The position numbers and the translations under genes are program-made. Under the pieces are notes generated by a model. It saw only the letters and a program-made list of their open reading frames with translations, made no database searches and was not told the DNA's origin. Shown one piece after another: positions 7,389 through 14,481 of a stretch of 16,672 nucleotides of DNA. How positions within the stretch are numbered: the first letter of the stretch is position 1; each line of letters begins with the position of its first letter. The DNA is from J038 sp034437535 (lineage in GTDB: Bacteria; Chloroflexota; Anaerolineae; Aggregatilineales; Phototrophicaceae). The DNA lies in the NCBI GenBank assembly GCA_034437535.1, contig DAOTTZ010000051.1, forward strand, positions 1-16,672, written 5' to 3'.

Positions 7389-9131
7389 ATGTTAGAAGAA
7401 ATTCGCATTCATAATTTTGCCATTATCGACTCGCTGGAACTGGAATTTGACCGGGGGTTGAACGTTATCACCGGGGAGACGGGAGCAGGGAAGTCGATCA
7501 TCATTGACGCGGTGGAGTTGTTGCTGGGGGGCAAGCCGGACGCCGCGATGATCCGCGCCGGGCAAGATAAAGCCGTGATCGAAGGGGTGTTTGGTCTGGC
7601 CGGGCGGGCGAAAGAGGCGGTCGCCCCGATCCTCAAGGCGGAGGGCTTGCAGGAGGGTGAAGCGGCTGATTTCGTCACGTTGATGCGGGAGGTGCGGCGA
7701 AACGGTCGCTCGTCGGCGCGGATCAACGGGATCACGGTCAACCAGGAGCTTTTACGCACGGTCGGCGATACCCTGGTTGACATTCACGGGCAGAGCGAAC
7801 ACCTGAGTTTGTTCAATCCGCCGCAACATATCGACCTGTTAGACCGTTATGCCGACCTGATGGACATCCGGGAAGCATTGCGGACGGTGACACAGAAACT
7901 GAGTGCGATGCGGCGCGAGATTGCCAGCCTGCTAGAAGACGAGGCGGAGATCAAGAAGCGGGCGGAACGTCTGCGGGCAGATGTGGAGGAGATCGACGCG
8001 GCGGCCTTGAAGCCAGGGGAAGACGACGAGTTGAAGGCCGAGCGTAACCGGCTGGCAAACAGTGAGCAATTGGCGACACTTGTGACGGAGGCCGTGTTGT
8101 TGCTTTCCGGCGGGGAGAGTGTGGACGATCAACAGCCGGCGGTGGATATGCTCCAGCGGGTGGCGATCATCATGGCGAAGCTTTCCGGCATTGACCCGGA
8201 GTTGAGCGACGCGGCAGAGTTGGCGGAGAGTGTCTCCGCCCAGGCGCAAGAACTGGCGATAGAGATCAGCGGGTATGGCGATGAGGTGGAGTATGACCCG
8301 GTGCGGCTCAACGAGATTGAGGAGCGGCTGGAAGTCATCAACACGCTGAAGCGGCGGTTCGGGTTGACGATTGAGCTGGTGCTGGAACATGCGGACAAGG
8401 CGCGTGAAGAACTGGACGGCATCGACAACAGCGAAGAACGACTGGCCGGCCTGCGCGAACAAGAGATGGAATTGCTGAAGCAAATCGGTGAGATGGCGTC
8501 TAACATCAGCAAGGTGCGGGATCGCATCGGCAAGCAATTAAGCAAGCGGGTGGAGGGCGAACTGAAGGATTTGCGGATGGAGCGCACACGCTTCGCGGTC
8601 GCGCTGACGCAATCCCCGGCGGAAGATGGCTGTTTTGTCGGCTCTAAGCGGTATAAGTTCGATTACACCGGCATCGACCATGTGGAATTTATGATGAGCG
8701 CGAACCCGGGCGAACCGATGCGCCCGTTGGCAAAGGTGGCTAGCGGCGGGGAGGCGGCGCGGATCATGCTGGCACTCAAGCGGGTGCTGACGCAGGCTGA
8801 CCACACGCCGACCTTGATCTTCGATGAGGTGGATCAGGGGATTGGTGGCCGGATCGGGAGCATCGTCGGGGAGAAGTTGTGGAGTCTTTCCGACGGGCAT
8901 CAGGTGTTGGTGGTGACGCATCTGCCACAACTGGCGGGTTACGCCGACCGGCACTTCCGGGTGCGTAAACAACTGAACCAATCCAGCACGGTGATTGAAG
9001 TTCATCCGCTGGCGGCAGATGACCGGCTGGAAGAACTGGCGGAGATGCTGGGCGCGACGGGTGCGGGGAGCAAACAGAGCGCGATGGAGATCCTCAACGA
9101 CGCGACCGAAAAGAAGAAGGTGACCAGCTAG
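7389..9131 (+). CDS. recN: DNA repair ATPase RecN
   Basis: A 580-residue SMC-like protein that acts early in double-strand-break repair, holding or moving DNA ends for RecA loading. The N-terminal ATPase half starts with LEEIRIHNFAIID and has Walker A GETGAGKS at 29-36 and the family motif DIHGQSEHLSLFNP from 131. A central heptad-rich region (about 150-400) would form the coiled-coil arms. The C-terminal half has the signature ASGGEAARIMLALKRV from 451 and Walker B LIFDEVDQGIGG from about 476, then VVTHLPQLAGYADRHF. The length is close to the usual 550-570. The ATG at 7389 has GAGGAG just upstream. It is 13 bases after the zinc-finger stop, so it is probably in the nadK operon. No SOS-type operator was recognised upstream. 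Confidence 0.97.
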   Translation: MLEEIRIHNFAIIDSLELEFDRGLNVITGETGAGKSIIIDAVELLLGGKPDAAMIRAGQDKAVIEGVFGLAGRAKEAVAPILKAEGLQEGEAADFVTLMREVRRNGRSSARINGITVNQELLRTVGDTLVDIHGQSEHLSLFNPPQHIDLLDRYADLMDIREALRTVTQKLSAMRREIASLLEDEAEIKKRAERLRADVEEIDAAALKPGEDDELKAERNRLANSEQLATLVTEAVLLLSGGESVDDQQPAVDMLQRVAIIMAKLSGIDPELSDAAELAESVSAQAQELAIEISGYGDEVEYDPVRLNEIEERLEVINTLKRRFGLTIELVLEHADKAREELDGIDNSEERLAGLREQEMELLKQIGEMASNISKVRDRIGKQLSKRVEGELKDLRMERTRFAVALTQSPAEDGCFVGSKRYKFDYTGIDHVEFMMSANPGEPMRPLAKVASGGEAARIMLALKRVLTQADHTPTLIFDEVDQGIGGRIGSIVGEKLWSLSDGHQVLVVTHLPQLAGYADRHFRVRKQLNQSSTVIEVHPLAADDRLEELAEMLGATGAGSKQSAMEILNDATEKKKVTS

Positions 9132-9149
9132 CGCGGGGGTAACTGGTCA
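9121..9149 (-). terminator. Hairpin spanning the recN stop, candidate terminator of the phn operon
   Basis: TGACCAG at 9121-9127 and CTGGTCA at 9143-9149 form a perfect seven-base-pair stem around a 15-base loop. Read on the minus strand, the stem is followed by CCTTCTTCTTTTCGG, a fairly T-rich tail, so it could end transcription of the phn/isoaspartyl peptidase operon inside the recN 3' end. In the recN direction the following bases are not T-rich, so support there is weaker. Confidence 0.4.
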
Positions 9150-9171
9150 ATCATCCATCAATTTGATGTGA

Positions 9172-10077
9172 CTACGGTAGAAAATGATAGGGGCCGGTCA
9201 TGGCGGTGTGATGATTGCCGTCAGAATCTACCCAGGCGATGGGCATATGGGCGGTGGTGTGGGCCGCGCCGATGCCGCCGTTTTGGTCAAGCGCGATGAC
9301 ACCGACTTCCGGGGTGGGGATGTGGGCGGCGACGGACGCCACCGCCTGCCGGGCGGCTTGATGGGCGTGCGTGCCGCTGGCGATGAGATCGACAACGGTT
9401 TTGCTCAAGAGGTGGCGCATGATATTTTCCCCCAGGCCGGTCGAACTCGCGCCGCCGGCGGCATCGTCGGAGTAGCCGCCGGCCCCGTAGATCGGGACAT
9501 CACCCACGCGGCCCTGCTTCTTGTGGGGAGAGCCGCCGGTACTGGTCGCGCTGGCGACATGGCCGTGAGCGTCAATGGCGACGGCCCCGACGGTACCATG
9601 CCCCGGCGGGTACGGTGGACGGCTGATAAGCCGCCGCTTGAAATCCGCGAATTCTTCTTCAGTGATAAAGGTAAAGTTCGGGACGTGGGGCATGTTAAGT
9701 TCGGTCGCTAAACGCTCTGCGCCGTCGGCGACAAAAAAGCGGTGGTCGCTATGAGTCATCACCAGGCGGGCCAGCTTGATGGGATTTTTGATGCGCTTGA
9801 CCGCCGCAATCGCGCCGAAATCACGGGTGGTGCCATCGGTGATGAGGGCGTCCATCTCGACTTCGCCCATATCATTGAGGAAACTACCGATTCCGGCGTC
9901 GAACAACGGGTCGTCTTCCAGCACGATGGTAGCGGCCTCGACGGCATCCAGGGCGGGGCCACCGCCGACCAGTACACGCCATCCGACGTGTAAGGCGGCG
10001 GTCATCCCCTGCAAGACCTGCGGATGATTATCTTTTTCCCAGGGGCCAGCCCCACCATGAAGGATCAACTGTGGCAT
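9172..10077 (-). CDS. Isoaspartyl peptidase / plant-type L-asparaginase (Ntn hydrolase)
   Basis: A 301-residue Ntn-hydrolase precursor of the IaaA/asparaginase 2 family. These enzymes cleave themselves to expose a Thr nucleophile, then hydrolyse beta-aspartyl dipeptides and L-asparagine. Visible landmarks are LILHGGAG at the start, DALITDGTT, HGTVGAVAID (the Thr of GTVGAVA is the expected nucleophile and cleavage point), ASATSTGGSPHKKQGRVGD, and GAGGYSDD with STGLGE. No signal peptide, so cytoplasmic. The ATG at 10077 is chosen because the family begins with this HGGAG strand and an AAGGAGG is placed 10 bases upstream. The longer upstream frame is a shadow of phnE. It starts 16 bases after the phnE stop, so it is the last gene of the phn transcript. 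That link is unusual and suggests the imported compound, or a peptide derived with it, is its substrate, but this is only inference. Confidence 0.92.
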   Translation of the reverse strand: MPQLILHGGAGPWEKDNHPQVLQGMTAALHVGWRVLVGGGPALDAVEAATIVLEDDPLFDAGIGSFLNDMGEVEMDALITDGTTRDFGAIAAVKRIKNPIKLARLVMTHSDHRFFVADGAERLATELNMPHVPNFTFITEEEFADFKRRLISRPPYPPGHGTVGAVAIDAHGHVASATSTGGSPHKKQGRVGDVPIYGAGGYSDDAAGGASSTGLGENIMRHLLSKTVVDLIASGTHAHQAARQAVASVAAHIPTPEVGVIALDQNGGIGAAHTTAHMPIAWVDSDGNHHTAMTGPYHFLP

Positions 10078-10093
10078 GGGTGTTGATCCTCCT

Positions 10094-12358
10094 TTAGGTG
10101 ATGCGGGCGCGAATGGTCGCGCTGGCGTAATCCAGGATGGAGACGACGACGGCAATCGCCAGCACGGCGACACCAGCATCGCGGTATTGCAACAGGTTGA
10201 TCTGCTGTTGTAAGAGCAGGCCGATGCCGCCACCGCCGACAAAGCCGATGATGGTGGACATGCGGACGTTAATATCCCAGCGGTACATGGTAAAGGCGAT
10301 GTAGGGCGGGATGATCTGCGGGACGACGGCGTACCAGATGGTTTGTAGGCGGTTCGCGCCGGTCGATTGCAGAGCTTCCACCGGGCCATCGTCGATGTTT
10401 TCCACCTGTTCGGAGTAGAGCTTGCCCAACGCGGCGATGGAGTGCAGGGTCAACGCCAGCACACCGGCAAACGGGCCGATGCCAACCCAGATGACGAAGA
10501 CCAGGCCCATGATGAGCGGCTCGATACTGCGGATGGTGTTCAGCATGGTGCGGGAGACGTTGTATAGCACGCTACCCATCGGGAAGACGGCTTGCACACC
10601 GGAGATGCCGCCGATGATGCCGACCAGCACAACACCGAGCCACATCGTATCTAACACGTATTCACGCAGGACGATCTCGATCCCTAAGAAGTCGATCAGG
10701 GTGACGGTATCCCCCAGCGGGAGGGTGCCGTCGATCAAGGCGCGGCCTATGTTCATGTAATTGAACGAGAGGATAAACGTGATGACCGCGCCGATGATAA
10801 AGGTCGCCAGGCGGGCCAGGTCGTCAGTCCGGTCGCGGGTGTAGCGGGCTTTTTCCGGGTCACGCGGGAGGACGGCGCGATAGACGATCACCGAGAGCTG
10901 GCCGCCGAGGATGGCGGCGACAATCGGCGTGATGAGGCCGAGCAGAGCCGCGAGGGTGGCGACGTTGCCGAGAAAGACGAACAGGATCGCGCCGCCGACC
11001 GCGCCGAGGATGGCCCCTAATACCCGGCTGAGGACGGGCGGCGTCTTGCGTAGGGGGGTGACGAGTAGATCTGTCGCGATGCCAGAGACGACGAAGCCCC
11101 CGGCGACTGCACCCAACAACGGCGCGAACAGGCGCACCAGATCACTGAGGACATTGAGCAAGACACCGACCGCGCTGACAATATCCGCGCCGATTGTCCC
11201 GATGCTAACCGGTGTGGTGGCCTCTTCTTCGCCGTCGATGATTTCGATGACGGGATCAGGCCGGATGTTATCGGACAGGTTGTTGATTTGCTCGCTACCG
11301 AGCAAGCCCAGGCCGGCGATCAACCCCATGAACAGCACTATCAGTGCGATACTGAGCAGGCGGATGGTGACGCTCTTGGTGGTGTTTAACCAGGGCGGGA
11401 GGTCGGGCGTCTCGCGCAGAACGTAGGGTGCCAGGATCATGACGAGGGCGAAAAGAGCCAGTGGCACACCGAAGGCCAGCACAACGGCTAAGGTTTCGCC
11501 TTCTACCAATGTGTTGCCGAACAGGTTTAACTCGGTGACATTGGCGGAGCCGATGCGGATGCCTTCCGCGATGACATCGGTCAGGATGACCTGGCCGAGC
11601 CAGAAGCCGACGGCCAGCCCGATAAAGGCCAGCATGAGACTGCCGAAGGCTAGCTTGATGGGACGCATGATGTTGCGGGCGGCGAAGAAGCTAATCATGG
11701 CGGCGATGGGAATGGCGACGGTGGTGGCGACGAGGGCCATAAAGATGGTCTCGACCATGGCATCGAGGACGTTTTCGGCGGTATCGCTGAGGCGAATGGG
11801 GCCGGTGGGGACGGCGGCGCGAACGTTAATCTGTGAGATTTCGCCTTCGGTACCGCGCACACGCGGGATCTCGATGGTGCCGGTGAAGTCGCCGTCGGCA
11901 TCGAAGCGGAAGTCTTCACGCTCGGTCTCTAATATGTCGCGTGGGCGTGCTTGATCATCTGCGCCGGGCGGGATCCAGCGGATGCGGCCTTCTGCAAGGG
12001 GGGCAAAGCCGCGAATTTCCAGCGTGACTTCATCGCCAATTTCGCCGCAATCAACGGAGAGGTCGATGGTGGTGCCATCGGGCAGGTCGGGTTGATCGAC
12101 GGCTTCGCCTTCGATGCATTCAACGCGGACATTGACGAAAATATCTTCGACTTCGCGATCTTGCTCGAAGATATTGGGTGCGAGCAGTTCGCGGAGGGCG
12201 TTGGAGACGTTGTTTTGGCGGCGTTCTTCTTGCGGGACTTCGAGGTCGATGTTGGTGACCGTCCAGCCGTAGGAATAAATGATAAAGCCGATGACGGCGC
12301 CGATGACGATCAGCAGGCGGCGCAGGGCATTTTTAGGATCGGGTGGTGTTTCGCTCAT
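10094..12358 (-). CDS. phnE: Oversized PhnE-type ABC transporter permease
   Basis: A 754-residue permease; usual PhnE proteins are about 250-290. The last 190 residues are clear PhnE: SRTMLNTIRSIEP, WVGIGPFAGVLALTLHSI, an EAA-type loop EALQSTGANRLQTIWYAVVP that would dock on PhnC, YRWDINVRMSTIIGFVGGGGIG, then the final membrane segment. The N-terminus is an anchor at about 13-32 followed by a soluble, beta-rich extracytoplasmic region to about 195. Residues 196-233 (ETIFMALVATTVAIPIA ... FFAARNI) look like the first membrane segment of a normal PhnE. Some 330 further residues with perhaps six to eight extra membrane segments separate this from the C-terminal permease. So the permease core is either interrupted by a large insertion or partly duplicated. 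AGGGGGA precedes the ATG. phnC ends 26 bases upstream. Substrate class is inferred from family only. Confidence 0.88.
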   Translation of the reverse strand: MSETPPDPKNALRRLLIVIGAVIGFIIYSYGWTVTNIDLEVPQEERRQNNVSNALRELLAPNIFEQDREVEDIFVNVRVECIEGEAVDQPDLPDGTTIDLSVDCGEIGDEVTLEIRGFAPLAEGRIRWIPPGADDQARPRDILETEREDFRFDADGDFTGTIEIPRVRGTEGEISQINVRAAVPTGPIRLSDTAENVLDAMVETIFMALVATTVAIPIAAMISFFAARNIMRPIKLAFGSLMLAFIGLAVGFWLGQVILTDVIAEGIRIGSANVTELNLFGNTLVEGETLAVVLAFGVPLALFALVMILAPYVLRETPDLPPWLNTTKSVTIRLLSIALIVLFMGLIAGLGLLGSEQINNLSDNIRPDPVIEIIDGEEEATTPVSIGTIGADIVSAVGVLLNVLSDLVRLFAPLLGAVAGGFVVSGIATDLLVTPLRKTPPVLSRVLGAILGAVGGAILFVFLGNVATLAALLGLITPIVAAILGGQLSVIVYRAVLPRDPEKARYTRDRTDDLARLATFIIGAVITFILSFNYMNIGRALIDGTLPLGDTVTLIDFLGIEIVLREYVLDTMWLGVVLVGIIGGISGVQAVFPMGSVLYNVSRTMLNTIRSIEPLIMGLVFVIWVGIGPFAGVLALTLHSIAALGKLYSEQVENIDDGPVEALQSTGANRLQTIWYAVVPQIIPPYIAFTMYRWDINVRMSTIIGFVGGGGIGLLLQQQINLLQYRDAGVAVLAIAVVVSILDYASATIRARIT

Positions 12359-12384
12359 TGTTAGCTTCCCCCTGATGGTGTGGA

Positions 12385-13143
12385 TTAATTGACGTGAACT
12401 TCAACGGCTTCTTCGCCGTAGATTTCCAGGAAGCGGTCGCCGTCGATTTCGGACGGCGGGCCGTCGAACTCTAGCTTGCCGTCTTTGAGGGCGATGACGC
12501 GGTCGGCATAGGTGCGGGCCAGGCTGAGAAAGTGCAGACTGCACAGGATGCTGAGGCCGTCTTCTTTGTTGAGGACTTCAAGGTATTTCATGACGGAGTG
12601 CGAGGTGGCCGGGTCCAGGCTGGCGACGGGTTCATCGGCGAGCATGAGTTCTGGATCTTGCATGAGGGCGCGGGCGATGGCGACTCGTTGTTGTTGGCCG
12701 CCGCTGAGTTCGCTGGCGCGTTTGTAGGCTTGACTGCCGATGCCGACGCGCTCCAGGTTTTCCAGGGCGCGGGTTTTATCCTGACTGGGGAAATAATTCA
12801 AAAAGCTGAAGACGGGGTTGGTATAGCCCAGGCGACCGGCCAGCACGTTGTTGATGACCTTTGAGCGTTTGACCAGGTTAAATTGTTGGAAGATCATGCC
12901 GATGCGGCGGCGGAGATAGCGGATTTCTTCGTCACTGACGGCGGTGACATCCAGTCCGTTCCAGATGATGCGCCCGGCGGTTGGTTCTACCAGCCGGTTG
13001 ATACAGCGGAGCAGGGTAGATTTGCCGGAACCGCTGAGGCCGATGAGCGCGACGAATTGCCCATCAGGGACTTCAAAGCTGACGTTATCGAGGGCTTTGA
13101 AGCCGTTGTCGTAAATTTTGGTGAGGTTTTCAATAACAAGCAT
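12385..13143 (-). CDS. phnC: Phosphonate-type ABC transporter ATP-binding protein
   Basis: A 252-residue ABC ATPase that would power the importer at the cytoplasmic face. Motifs in order: Walker A GLSGSGKST (about 35-43), Q-loop FQQFNL, signature LSGGQQQRVAIARAL, Walker B LMLADEPVASLD, and the H-loop His in CSLHFLSLA. The sequences LVEPTAGRIIWNG, RRRIGMIFQQFNLVKRSKVINNVL and GRLG...F are typical of the PhnC branch rather than of amino-acid importers. Length is normal. It starts at ATG 13143 with AGGGG about eight bases upstream, and lies between the binding protein (100 bases upstream, behind a hairpin) and the permease (26 bases downstream). This gives the classic order D-C-E. Substrate could be phosphonate, phosphite or another oxyanion. 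Confidence 0.94.
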   Translation of the reverse strand: MLVIENLTKIYDNGFKALDNVSFEVPDGQFVALIGLSGSGKSTLLRCINRLVEPTAGRIIWNGLDVTAVSDEEIRYLRRRIGMIFQQFNLVKRSKVINNVLAGRLGYTNPVFSFLNYFPSQDKTRALENLERVGIGSQAYKRASELSGGQQQRVAIARALMQDPELMLADEPVASLDPATSHSVMKYLEVLNKEDGLSILCSLHFLSLARTYADRVIALKDGKLEFDGPPSEIDGDRFLEIYGEEAVEVHVN

Positions 13144-13186
13144 AGGTGCGCCCCTAGTACACGGTGACGGGTATTAGATAACACAA

Positions 13187-13213
13187 CAGGCAGGGGCGAA
13201 CACCCACTGCCTG
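13187..13213 (-). terminator. Intercistronic terminator/attenuator between phnD and phnC
   Basis: CAGGCAG at 13187-13193 and CTGCCTG at 13207-13213 form a perfect seven-base-pair stem. Three further G-C pairs continue inward past a bulged base, closing a six-base loop. On the minus strand the stem is followed at once by TTGTGTTATCTAAT, a T-rich tail. It sits 30 bases after the phnD stop and 44 bases before the phnC start. It resembles a partial intrinsic terminator, which would give more binding protein than ATPase and permease. Confidence 0.6.
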
Positions 13214-13242
13214 CTGAGTTGTTGCGAAAAGTGGTGCGTTAT

Positions 13243-14271
13243 TTATTCCTCGAACACATCGGCTTCGGTCAGGCCGAGGATTTCGAATTGCTGGCGGACG
13301 CTATCGAACACGGTGTCTTCGATGAGCGTGAGGGTGCTCCAGCTATAGCCCAGGTCGGAACCGAGGGCACTTTCGCCCCAGGCTTCGGTGTCGCTGAAAT
13401 CAACCAGTGCGGTGTAGATTTGGTCGCGCAGTTCTTCCGGGAAGCCGGTACCAAAGCTCATGGTGTCGTTGGGGATGGGTGCGCTGATGCGCAGGACGCG
13501 CACTTCTTCGATGATGTCCGGGGCCACATCGGCGACGGATGAGCGGCTATCCAGCACGCGGATGTCACCGACAAAGAGTTGACCTTCTTCATTGACGAAG
13601 GGTTCATCGACGGTCAGATCATACGGCTCTGGCAGGTCTTCGAAGCTCCACGCGGCACCGGGCGTCAGTGGCGGGGAGAAGAAGCTGGTGGCGAAGTCTA
13701 CTTCACCGTTGTAGACGGCGAGGACGGCCTGATTGTGCCCACCGGCTTCGACTTCTTCACCCGGCTCGATGCCATCGGCCTGGAGTTCAACCGAGGGGAC
13801 GATAAAGCCGGAGGTGGAGGCGCGGTCTGGGTAGGCCCAGCTACGGCCTTCCAGGTCGCCGAGGGTGTAGATGTCGCTATCCCGGCGGACGAGATACTGC
13901 GCCCAGTAGACGGGCCAGCCGAAGCGGACGGCGGCGGCGTGGACTTCGATGCCACAGCGCTCGTTACCGATGACGTAGCCAGCGGCGGGGATGAAGCCCA
14001 TGCTGACTTCCGGTGCGGCGCACATCGCTTCGATGGTGGCCGCGTAGCTGGTCGGGACGCTGACCTCAAAGCTGAGGCCGGTGGCTTCTTCCAGGGCTTC
14101 GCGCAGAACTTCGCCGCCCTCAATCAGGGTCTGGGCTTCTGCGGATGGGACAAAATAAACCTGGATGGGATTATCCGGTGTGCCGAGATCGCTGTCATCC
14201 TGCGCGAGAGCCGCCGGGGCAAGCGCGAGAGCCAGGATGCCAACCATCAGTACAACCATAAAACGCTTCAT
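13243..14271 (-). CDS. phnD: Phosphonate-family ABC transporter substrate-binding protein
   Basis: A 342-residue secreted binding protein. The first 23 or so residues are a Sec signal peptide ending APAALA-QDD. There is no lipobox Cys at the cleavage site, so membrane retention in a one-membrane cell is not explained. The mature part matches the PhnD family: IQVYFVPSAEAQ, PTSYAATIEAM, VSMGFIPAAGYVI, then DRASTSGFIVP, whose Ser-Thr-Ser (about 152-154) binds the phosphonate group in PhnD, and GGHNQAVLAVYNGEVDFA with the conserved His. Between VDFA and SAPIPND there are about 70 residues, where I recall about 30 in E. coli PhnD, so an extra loop is likely. The ATG at 14271 follows GAGGAG by 10 bases. 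An in-frame TTG at 14277 is only four bases from it and less likely. First gene of the operon. Confidence 0.9.
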   Translation of the reverse strand: MKRFMVVLMVGILALALAPAALAQDDSDLGTPDNPIQVYFVPSAEAQTLIEGGEVLREALEEATGLSFEVSVPTSYAATIEAMCAAPEVSMGFIPAAGYVIGNERCGIEVHAAAVRFGWPVYWAQYLVRRDSDIYTLGDLEGRSWAYPDRASTSGFIVPSVELQADGIEPGEEVEAGGHNQAVLAVYNGEVDFATSFFSPPLTPGAAWSFEDLPEPYDLTVDEPFVNEEGQLFVGDIRVLDSRSSVADVAPDIIEEVRVLRISAPIPNDTMSFGTGFPEELRDQIYTALVDFSDTEAWGESALGSDLGYSWSTLTLIEDTVFDSVRQQFEILGLTEADVFEE

Positions 14272-14310
14272 TATCAACTATCTCCTCTTGAATTTTCATT
14301 TGACGTGAGG

Positions 14311-14337
14311 ACGGTGCTGGTTACCCACTGGCACCGT
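14311..14337. promoter_or_regulatory. Inverted repeat in the phnD leader
   Basis: ACGGTGC at 14311-14317 and GCACCGT at 14331-14337 are perfect inverted copies around 13 bases, about 40 bases upstream of the phnD ATG. The core CGGTGCTG at 14312-14319 recurs at 14374-14381 in the same direction, 62 bases away, close to six helical turns. It could be an operator or a leader hairpin. No matching regulator gene is in the window. Confidence 0.35.
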
Positions 14338-14383
14338 ACACCGTTTGCAAAGATACAAAACAGAAATTAAATCCGGTGCTGTG

Positions 14384-14395
14384 AATGTTAACATT
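14384..14395. promoter_or_regulatory. Perfect 12-base palindrome upstream of phnD
   Basis: AATGTTAACATT reads the same on both strands. It lies in the space between phnD and the divergent GT-C-like gene. On the minus strand it contains TTAACA, five of six matches to a -35 box, though no good -10 was found 17 bases on. This makes it a candidate regulator site for the phn promoter. Confidence 0.35.
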
Positions 14396-14416
14396 TGATT
14401 AAGGCTGGAAAAGCAG

Positions 14417-14445
14417 GTCACAATTGTGGCCAAAGCGGCTATGAT
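14417..14445 (+). promoter_or_regulatory. Candidate sigma-70-type promoter of the GT-C-like gene
   Basis: GTCACA at 14417-14422 and TATGAT at 14440-14445 are separated by 17 bases. The -10 matches five of six consensus bases and the -35 four of six. Transcription would start near 14452, about 30 bases before the ATG at 14482, with AAGGCGG as the ribosome binding site. Confidence 0.5.
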
Positions 14446-14481
14446 TTCTCTGAATTTTGATGAGTGTGAAAAGGCGGCACC

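Noticed and set aside
9150..9171. Near-palindrome CATCAATTTGATG as a bidirectional terminator
   Set aside because: The loop would be too small to fold as a useful stem and no T-run follows on either strand.
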